From NCBI GenBank assembly GCA_018857735.1, contig JABMCL010002049.1:2225001-2289000 (forward strand): a DNA stretch of 64,000 bases, in the 5' to 3' direction. This document shows positions 52,701 through 63,500 of this stretch, piece after piece. Under the pieces are notes generated by a model. The model had not been told where the DNA came from, ran no database searches, and saw nothing but the letters and a program-made list of their open reading frames with translations. Numbering within the stretch: position 1 is the first letter of the stretch; every line of letters starts with the position of its first letter. The DNA comes from Alviniconcha marisindica. Taxonomy: Eukaryota > Mollusca > Gastropoda > Provannidae. The position numbers were made by a program, and so were the translations under genes.

Positions 52701-55700
52701 AGGTCATCAGCTGTTGCAATGAAAATCCCCAAGCTACTGCAATGCAAGGTCATCAGCTGTTGCAGTGAAAATGCCCAAGCTACTGCAATGCAAGGTATTC
52801 AGCTGTTGTGATGAAAATCCCCAAACTGTTGCAATGCAAGGTAATCAGCTGTTGCAATGGAAAAAAAAACAAGCTGTTGCAATGAAAATCCCAAATTGAC
52901 TCAATGCAAGGTCATCAGTTGTTGCAATAAAAAAACAAGCTGTTGCAATGAAAATCTATACTATCATGTGGTGGATGATAAAAAAAATGGTCACACACGA
53001 GGTCCTCTCACCATATGGAATGCATTTGTCAATGTGCAACTGCATACACCAGACAACACCACTGAGTATTCAGCTGGGGAATGAATGCTACAACAACAAA
53101 TATTACGAAGGAAGGGTGGAAATGGGGTGATTGTTACAAGCAGTTAAAATGTCAGCATGTGTATAATTCAAGAAGCAATTTTCCAGTTCCATTGTCTAGT
53201 GTGTCTCTTTCAGCTATCTCTCAAGCATGCAATACTTTGTCTCTTTCTGTTACATCTCAAACATGCAATACTTTGTCTCTTTCTGCTACCTCTCAAGTAG
53301 TAAAATACTACGTGACTCAAATTCCACTAAAAAAGGAAAAAGAAAAGAATTTCATGTTCAAGGGAGATAACTTGCAATTTTAGCGGCCACTGCTGCTGTG
53401 ACCTTGAAGTCAGGCTCAGGAGGGCTATGGTGACACTCAGTTAAAAACTCTCTCTGTCACCCCCAGCTGCATTCTTACACACTCTCTCAATCACCTTTGA
53501 CCACCATACTCTCACCTGTGGTATCCGCTCTCTATAATATCTCGCCGCCGCTTCTTGGAACGCACCATGGCTGTCCCCATGGCCAGGCCCACTGGGTCCA
53601 GCTTGAGAGCCTCCCTGTCCACCGGCACTACCTCCACATCTGTCACAACAAGGAACACACACACACACTGAGAGCCTCCCTGTCCACCGGCACTACCTCC
53701 ACATCTGTCACAACAAGGAACACACACACACACACTGAGAGGCTCCCTGTCCACCGGCACTACCTCCACATCTGTCACAACAAGGAACACAAGCACACAC
53801 TGAGAGCCTCCCTGTCCAAGGGCACTACTTCCACATCTGTCACAACAAGGAACACAAGCACACGCTGAGAGCCTCCCTGTCCACGGGCACTACTTCCACA
53901 TCTGTCACAACAAGGAACACAAGCACACGCTGAGAGCCTCCCTGTCCACCGGCACTACCTCCACATCTGTCACAACAAGGAACACAAGCACACGCTGAGA
54001 GCCTCCCTGTCCACGGGCACTACCTCCACATCTGTCACAACAAGGAACACAAGCACACACTGAGAGCCTCCCTGTCAACCGGCCCTACCTCCACATCTGT
54101 CACAACAAGGAACACACAAACTAAGCCTCACTGTCCACGGGAACTACTTCCACATCTGTCACAACAAGGAACACACACACCGAGAGCCTCCCTGTCCATG
54201 GGCACTACCTCCACATCTGTCACAACAAGGAACACACACACACACACACTAAGCCTCCCTGTCCACTGTCACTACTTCCACAACAAGGAACACACACACA
54301 CTGAGAGCCTCCCTGTCCACCGGCACTACTTCCACATCTGTCACAACAAGGAACAGCACCCTAACATATCTTCACATGCCTTTTAAGAATGGGTGTGACA
54401 AAGGACGACATGCATTACTGTCTAGATCTCTTAAGGAGGCTGTGCAATGCCACCTGAAAGCCTGCGTGAAGTCAGTTCTCACTCGAAACACAAAAACACG
54501 CAATGCTGAGAAGGGTGTACTTGCAGAGAGAGGAGACTGTGAGACAGAAAAACAAACAGAGGGAGAAAGACAGAGAATATCAGGCAAATCCAACATACCA
54601 TCTTTGTTGACCTTTGAACCTCCAGATTTTGATTCTGAAGAGAAAGAAAGAAAAATACAACTTAAAAAACACATAGGCACACGCAAAGAGACACAAAAGG
54701 TATACAACAAACAGAGGGCAACTGTGAGTGAAAGACTTTTGTTGCTGTTGCCTGTTCCAGAAAGGTCTCCATCAAAAAAGCACACTTTCCACTTCCACCC
54801 CAAAACCTTAAAAAAACCCCCGCAACCACTGATACTATGATAGCAAACACATCTGGCAGAAGCTCACTGTTGCCCGATTTGCTGTTGGTTCAGTGGCTTG
54901 CTGGGGATGAATATAGGCCATGCACTAGACTCTGTGGCAAATTCAAGCCTAGCAAGTATGGTGGGAAAGGCTGGAGTGGTTCAGAAGACTGGACAAAAAA
55001 AAACCCAGACAGACAGACAAGCGATTCCAATGCTGAAGTCAAGAGGCTGACTTCCTGACCTCCTCTATTGTCTCTGAGGTTTGTATGCTCCATCTTCCTG
55101 GAGGACATGTTTCTGAGCATGCAATAAATAAACGGGCAAAGGTGTAGGGGTAAGGCAAGTGTGGTGAACAACAGTACCTGCATTTGAAGCCTGGATCTCT
55201 GACCCCAAATCCTCATCATCGCCCTCAGAGTCATTGTCGTCATCGCCAGAGTCGTCGTCATCATCACCTTCAGAGTCATCGTCATGGTCACCACTGTCAT
55301 CAACTGCAAAACTGACTCGCTTTTTCTTATCTGAAAAAGCAGAGCAAAAACATGATTCCAAGTCAAGGTTCTTACTGTAAAAGGTCCTTTGGATGAAACG
55401 ATAAATGCAGGCAAAAATGCGTATGCATATGCATGCAAAAAGATCACATATGCATGTTAAAGATCATGTAGTCTACGGCAAAGTTCAGTGGATTATGAAA
55501 ACACTAAAAACAACAGCAATAAAATCATGTGAAGTGCAGTGAGTCTGCTTGAGAATGGAGAATTGGGATACATAAAAGTGATCAATAATTTAAAAAAATT
55601 AAACTGCCGTGAGTAAGCAAAAAATACTAACCCCACCAACACTAACGAGCTCAACCAGAACCAACCACTGACTGACACTGAGCAAACCTATCAAACTATC

Positions 55701-58700
55701 TAACATACTGGCACGCTTTACTAAACACACTCATTTTAACTAAGTGACAGGAGAAAAGGCTGAAAATTGATTTAATTACAGCCCTCACCCCTACACAGCC
55801 ACATTTCCCTCTGTCCATCCTTTTAGGAAAATGAACTGCTCCACGGCGACAAGAAAGTTCTACTGTGTTGTATTTTATCATCTTTCTATCGCAGCCTGTT
55901 TTCACCGGTTTCTAAGCACAGTCAATAACGAGGTAACCCAACAGTTTATGCATTGGGTTATATTCTGTTTAAAAAAAATTTAAAGGAAAAAAGATCAGCA
56001 TCACACATTTACACCCACCCACCCCCACACATACTCACATATATGCACCCACCCTCAAACAAATTATGGCACAAACATGGAAATGGACTGACCCAGCACA
56101 GTGCCGCCACGTTCTTCATAGTCAGCTGTCATGGCTTCCAGTTCTATGTCTTCATCTTCCTCTTTCTCCAAACCCTCAAAAGCATCCTGTGACAAAGCAT
56201 GCACGCACATATATATGCAGTTTTTGTGCAGGGTGACTTAACTGCAACCAATCACAATGTATGAAGGTTGGAACTGGCCACAGCAAAAACAAGAAAAGTT
56301 GTGTGGTGATGGAATGCCCCTCTCCCCCCTCCTGTTCAGGGATTTTTTGTTTTGTTATGCAAGGTTATATAATTTGTGCGATCTGACTGGTGTGCAAAAT
56401 TCAGTTCATTCAAAAGATATTTTTTGACTCTTGAATTTATTTTCATCTAGAGAGAGAGAGAGACACACACACACACGTGCGTGCGCACACACGCATAGAG
56501 AAAGAACCACAGGATATACGTCAATGTATGGCAAATCTATCAAGAGGCACCTCAAACAGTAGATGCCCCAGAGATTGGATCACCAAATTAATCTTGCACA
56601 TTATTTCCCCCCAAATCTGACACCAGCAGTCAGCATGGGTCTACAGATGTGCCAGCAACACCGCATGCGAGCAAGCAAGCGAGTGAGTGAATTTGTTTTA
56701 CTCAGTTTACCATGCTGGTGCAATGCATCTCCAACATTTGTGGCAATGGCATCAAAGTCTAGTTGGCTACAGACTGATAGGATAATTCATTGAATAGGAT
56801 TCGGATTATAAGATCCGATGAGGCAATGCAGAGCTGAATATGTATTAGTTAGGATGATCCTCCGAGAATTCAACACTTTAAGTATGACAGCTAACAACTG
56901 CACAAATCTGGGTGTCAGTTATGTCATAAGAGCAGTGACTGACTGGTGTTTTCATGTATCTAGCCCACCTTGCTGAACCAAGATGCTGTGCGCGAGCGAT
57001 CGCGGCTGTCTTTACTCTCCATCTCCACCACCAGGGGGTTGTTGTCTGTGACCTCATCGTCACCACTGAAACACGGCAAAACGTTTGTTACACACAAGAA
57101 AGTCTATGACACGCAGAACAACTGTGTACTCAATGTGTTGAAAAACTAGTGGCTACACACCAAACTGCAGGGTCTGCTCTTCACCCACATCCATCAGGGA
57201 TTGTCCTTTGATGTGTCCCAGAGACACTCTTCAACACCAAGGCATTCTGACTCTGACTGGTCCCTGTAAACTCACCTCTGACCCTCTTCTCCACTAACTT
57301 CTGTCAGACTCTTCAACACCAGGACATTCCGACTCTGAAGGGTCCCTGCAAACTCACCTCTGACCCTCCTCTTTATCCATTTTTATCAGACTCTTCAAAG
57401 TTCAACACCAAAACATTCTGACACTCTTCAACACCACGACATTCTGACACTCTTCAACACCACGACATTTTGACTGACAGGTCCCTTTAAACTCACATCT
57501 AACCCTTCTCTTCATCCATTGCTGTCAGGGATGTTTTTCCAGGACACTCATCAACACCTGGACATTCTGGCTCTGATGGGTCCCTTTAAACTCACCCCTG
57601 ACTCTCCTCTCCATCCACTTCTATCTGACACCAGAACATTCTGACTCTGAAGGGTCCCTTTAAACTTACCTCTGACCCTCCTCTCCATCCACTTCTATCA
57701 GGGATGGTTTTCCAGGACACTTCAACACCAGGACATTCTGACTCTGACACTAGTGACAGGTCCCTGTAGACTCACCTCTGATCCTCCTCTTCGTCCATTT
57801 CTATCAGGGACGGTTCCTCAATACCCTCCTCATCACTGGGATATTCTGAGGGGTCGACGTAGCGCTTGGTGTTTCTGTCGTAGGCTTCCATCAGTTTCCG
57901 CCTCTTCAGCACTTTCTCAGCATCTGCGTCATCTTCGTCCTCGATGATGTCACCGTCCATGAAGCTCAGGTCCCCCTCCTGCACTTGCTCCAGCTCCTGA
58001 GGGCGGAAAATTAATCTCCATGTACAGATAGTCATGTTCTGATGACAGTAAATGGCCACAAGTACTGTAAATGTTCTCTTTCTCCTTCTCCCAGAAATTT
58101 CAACATCTGGCATTTGGGGGATGTGGGTGTGTGTGGGGGGAGAGAGAGAGAGAGAGGGAGAGAGAGAGACAGTAAGTTGATGTTTTATGCTCAGTCAACC
58201 AGAGGGAGAAATACTTTATCACACACAGATAAAATGTAAGCACAAGTCAGCTTTTAGAGAGAGAAAGAAAGACAGAGAGAGAGAGAGAGGCCAGCAGAAT
58301 TGGATCATAAAAAACACTATCAAGAGTCATAGCTGGCCTAATGACTTTCCACAGCCCATTTGATGTTGTTCTTTGGGCGATGCAAGCACAGACCTCTTGT
58401 GTATCATAGGTTGCTGTTGCTCTGCACAGCTAGTACAGCTATCCATCAAAAACAAAACCGAGTTTATAAACTGCACGTTAAAACAAAGTAGCATTTAAAA
58501 ACAAAACCCTTGAGGCTAAGCTTTTATTCTGATCTGCTCGACCAGTTGGATGCAACTTGCTTTGAGAAGGCCAGTTCCTGTTAAGTCCCTTTCAAACACA
58601 CCATAATAGGAGGATTCAAAGGATTAAACATGCTAAACACAGTGTGATTTTAGACAACTGTCTGATGAATTTCCTGCCCGCGAATGCTTACAACAGGGCT

Positions 58701-60548
58701 GACAGACACGTACCTGCTTGCTGCGGATCTTGGAGAGACTGAAGACCCCTGTCTCCTCACCAAAGTCCAGCCTGTCGCCTGGCAGATCCATCTTCAGGTC
58801 CAGCCTCTGTCTCTTTTTTGCCATCATCTTCTGCTCCTTGCGCTTCTTCCTGCAAAAGCGTCATCAAAACAATGCTACAGCACAGCTCTGTTAACACCAA
58901 AAGGAAAGGGCCAGAAACCTCATTCAATTTTAATTTTTTAAAGGAGGACTGGTCGGTGGAAAGCTTCCATCCTGTTCATAGCTTGTGCATCTCAATGCAT
59001 GGGTGCTGCCATGTCAGTAATGAGCTGTTTCACATTTTCACGCTTGACAATTTTGATGGAAGCATCACCCTGACACATAAAGAGGTAGACTTGCCTGTAA
59101 CCCTGTTCAAGGCAGTGCTTTTCTTAATTTGTTATTCACAGTCAAGAGCCATGAAAGTTCTGAATTCAAGTTAGTAAATCTCACCAGAATGATGACATCA
59201 TTTATACAATAAAATGACAGTGCAGCCTTCCCCTTGACCTGACCCTGCACGGTTGACAGGATGCTAAAATCCAAGAACTAACTCTTCCTAAGCTGGCATT
59301 CCTTGTGGATCCCCCAGTGGAACTTGAAAACCAGACTGTCATGTGTCAACAGCTGACATCCACCTTTGAAGAGTCCTGTGGATGTACTGTCCTGGACATG
59401 CCAGAGCAAAGGGAAATGACAGAGCAGATAGACTGGAGGGCAAAGCAACCTTCACAGATGATCTTAAGTGTTGAGGAACTTGAGATGCTTCCTGCTGGCA
59501 CAAAGCCAAGGGCATTGCACCATCAAGGAGAGGAGAGAGGCGTAGAAAGAGGAAGTGCTCAACTATCTTCCTCGAAAGGGCCATCGTCAATCCGACAAAC
59601 ATGGGAACCATTTCAAAAGCAACACTGGGAAAGCTTCTGTGACAGATACCATCTTGAACAGAGCACCCCCCCTCCCCACACTGAAGTACAAAGCCCCAAC
59701 CTCCCCACACTGAAACACAAAGCCCCAACCTCCCCACACTGAAGCACAAAGCCCCATCCTCCCCACACTGAAGCACAAAGCCCCAACCTCCCCACACTGA
59801 AGCACAGACCCCCAAACCTCCCCACACTGAAGCACAGACCCCCAAACCTCCCCACACTGAAGCACAACCCCCCAAACCTCCCCACACTGAAGCACAGACC
59901 CCCAAACCTCCACACACTGAAGCACAGACCCCCAAACCTCCCCACACTGAAGCACAGACCCCCAAACCTCCACACACTGAAGCACAGACCCCCAAACCTC
60001 CCCACACTGAAGCACAGACCCCCAAACCTCCCCACACTGAAGCACAGACCCCCAAACCTCCCCACACTGAAGCACAGACCCCCAAACCTCCACACACTGA
60101 AGCACAACCCCCAAACCTCCCCACACTGAAGCACAGACCCCCAAACCTCCCCACACTGAAGCACAGACCCCCAAACCTCCCCACACTGAAGCACAGACCC
60201 CCAAACCTCCCCACACTGAAGCACAGACCCCCAAACCTCCCCACACTGAAGCACAGAGAGAGAGGAGTGCTGACCTTTTGTTGAGCTTCTTTTCCTCTTC
60301 ATGTGCCTTGGCCAGGGCTTCCTCCAGCTCTTCCTCCTCCTGCTCGTTCTCACTGACCTCCAACTCCTCCTCACCATCCTCTTCCCTGCAACAGAAACAC
60401 ACCACCTGTCCAGTTCCTGCTTTACAAGGAACGGGTGACTGCAGCTTTTCCAACAGTGGCTCAGAATTCATTCACCATTACCACTATGCAATGTGGTACA
60501 ACTGATAAATAACCGTAAAGTAGTATGACAGAGACTGTGTAAGAGTTG

Positions 60549-60583
<35 letters not shown>

Positions 60584-63500
60584 TACCTTTTGGATGCCTC
60601 TTTTTGAGCTTTCTCAGCTGCTTCAAGATCTTTCAGCACAACTTTTCTCCAGGATAACAGAGCCCTGAAAGAAGAAAACAATCACTGGAATACAGATACT
60701 GGTGACAGAAACAGAAGCTCATCTCTTTTACTTGCTAAAAATAAAAGCACAATTGTGTGGCTTGTCGCTAAAGTGCACAGTTTGAGCCTACAAGGCTGGC
60801 AGTTTATTTATACAAAAACAGGTACGTGTTCACAGTTGAGTATGCAGAAAGATTATTAGTCCATTTTATTTCATTTCTCAAATATTTTGCATTGATGTTT
60901 GTGAGTGCAGACCTACTGACACACACACAAGCACCAAAACTGGTCTTGCACATCAGCAAGTGCGAAATTAAATCATGACTTAGTACCAAGTATGCAGACA
61001 CAAGCACTGAGAGAAATACCAAATACCAAACAAAAGCACCCAACTGATTTTACTCACTTGATTTCTTTCTTTCCCAGAACCTTGATGTCTTCACAACATT
61101 CCCTGATTTCAGCTGTGGTGGCTTTGTTCTGGGCGATAGCTTCATCATCTATTTCGATCTGTCCACATCAACAGTGCAGCTATAATTTTGGTGGACATCA
61201 ATGACTGTGACACAAATGACTCATACTCTCATATACAACATTCAGGGATGCACTGACCCATCCTGCCTTGTTTATCAACACCAACACTGCAGTGACTGAA
61301 AGAGTATACAATTATTATGAAACAAGTGACCCATGCAATTATGTACAGCATTCATGGGTGTAATTAGCAATAACACAGTCTTTGCTGCCCCCCCCCCCCC
61401 CCCCCCCCCCCATCACACAAAGCAAAGTCAAATAACAACAAAAATGTACACACATATTATGTAAATAAACACACACACACAAAGTCTGTCAAACAGAATT
61501 AAACAGAGTCTGTCAAACTGTCAAGGAAACAAAACTCGAAGTATTATACCTGAAGAGTTCCTTATTAAAGTCTTTCTGAAAAGCCACATTTACAACCAAG
61601 AAGTAAAACTGACAGTGCTTCATTATAGAAGGACAAAAAAGAAGATGGATAACCACAAAGCATCAGTTTCTTCTCAACATTCACAACAAACTCACCAGAA
61701 AAGCACAGAGGTGTCGGAAGCAATTTTAAACCAACATAAATGTGAAATAACCTACCATGCTGCAAGCAGCCAGTTTCTCCATGAAGTTTTCACTCCGCAC
61801 AAACTCTGTAGCATTTAATTTGTGGAACAGAGTGTAGTCCCCTTCTGCATAGCCCTCTCGATGCCTGAAACACAAGCACAAATCATCACATTTCAATTCT
61901 ATGGATTCATGTGTGTGTGTGTGTGTGTGTGTGTGCGTGCGTGTGTGTGTGCTGTGTAAATAGCCTAGAAAATAATGGATACATTAAACACACACATATG
62001 ATTTTGCAGTTCAATCTTTCCAATGCTCCTATAGCCTTGAAATAAGGCAAAGGTCACAAAAGGAGGTACAAAAGTGTAATTCAATGGTGGTACCCTCATG
62101 CGAAGTTTGAAAGACCTCACTGAGTCTCTGAGAAAAAGTGTTTGTCATGGATGGCCTCACATGTAACACAGACTTGCATGATTTTTGTTGTTGTTGTTGT
62201 TAGTCAGCAACAGATATTTTTCATAATCTGAAACAGACAGAGGCCTAGAGTGCTTGTGTAGAGTTAACAAAGAAAGGGAGTCAATTAGTGCTTGAAAGCT
62301 GTTACATGAACACAACCAAAAAGACTTGAACTGCCTACGCTAACTCTCACCTGGCATGTGAGTGGAGGGGGAGATTATGTACCTTGTATTTACTCGCATG
62401 CCAGATGGGAGTTACTGTAGGGAATTTGGGTCTTTGATGTTGTGTTTGTGTGACATCTTTCAAGTGTGAATTAACTCCCTTTGTTTACCAATATCTTTTC
62501 AGTCGAAAATATCTTCACCTTTGTTGCTTCTCAGGGTGCATGAGGTTGAGCAGTCGATTGGGTTCATCCTGGACATCCTTGAAGACATGCTTTGGATCCA
62601 GAAACTTGGGGTCCAGCCTGTCAGGGGCCAGAAAGTATTCGCACACAACAAAGATCTCCGCTGACTCGTGACGGGATGCCTGTGGCTTGGTGGCCCACAC
62701 CTTCTTGAACAGCTGCCGGAAAACCCAGTCGAGGGCAAAGTAGTCTTTGGAGCGGAAGACTTTGGTGACGAACCAGCCGCCTTTCCGCAAAAACTCTGTT
62801 GCCAGCTTCAGCGCATATAGTGTCAGCTCCGCTGAAAAAATTAAATCACACAAATGTTGATTGTGATGGGGGTAGTGGCGGTGGGTGCATTTTCCTCCAA
62901 TATGACTATTACGGAGGAAGGTTCGATGAATCATTCCTTGACTGTTCCCACCCTCACTACACACACCCTTTTTTCTTCTTCTTCAAAGAATGGAAATCAG
63001 CTCAAGCACATCAATTCCACTCTTTAGGCCTAGGATCAGTTCCCAGTGGAATTTCACAGATGAATGCTCTGATGATTCTAAAAAAGAAGAAAGGTACTCT
63101 TGTTCCTGTTTTGAAAATTGAATAAAGAGAACTGGTTTGTTTGAATGACAATTAACTGACCAATGAAAACTTTTTTCATAAAGTACCCCATCCCCACAGC
63201 CATGGTAATCGAATTGTTAAGTGGCAGCTGAACATTTGCACTTGTAGATAAACTTCATAACACTGAAAGCATGAAGCTACATAGAAGGAGCGTACTTCCA
63301 GCACCACATGTCTGCAGCACTGACCTGATCCTATCAAATATTACTCAAATGATTCACAGACAGTTTAGTTTTTTGTCCGCTAAGTCATCATCAAAGCAAA
63401 CAGAGATATTTTGATGTTATGTTATGTTATGACCTCACTTTCATTAGTTTCAATCTCTCTCAAAAGACTTTATGTCAAGGCTGAAGTCCAGAGATTCACG

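Noticed and set aside
59339..60244. 301-codon minus-strand open frame with [10 protein letters not shown] repeats
   Set aside because: Product of the 30-bp tandem repeat. All three minus-strand frames stay open and no non-repeat domain exists.
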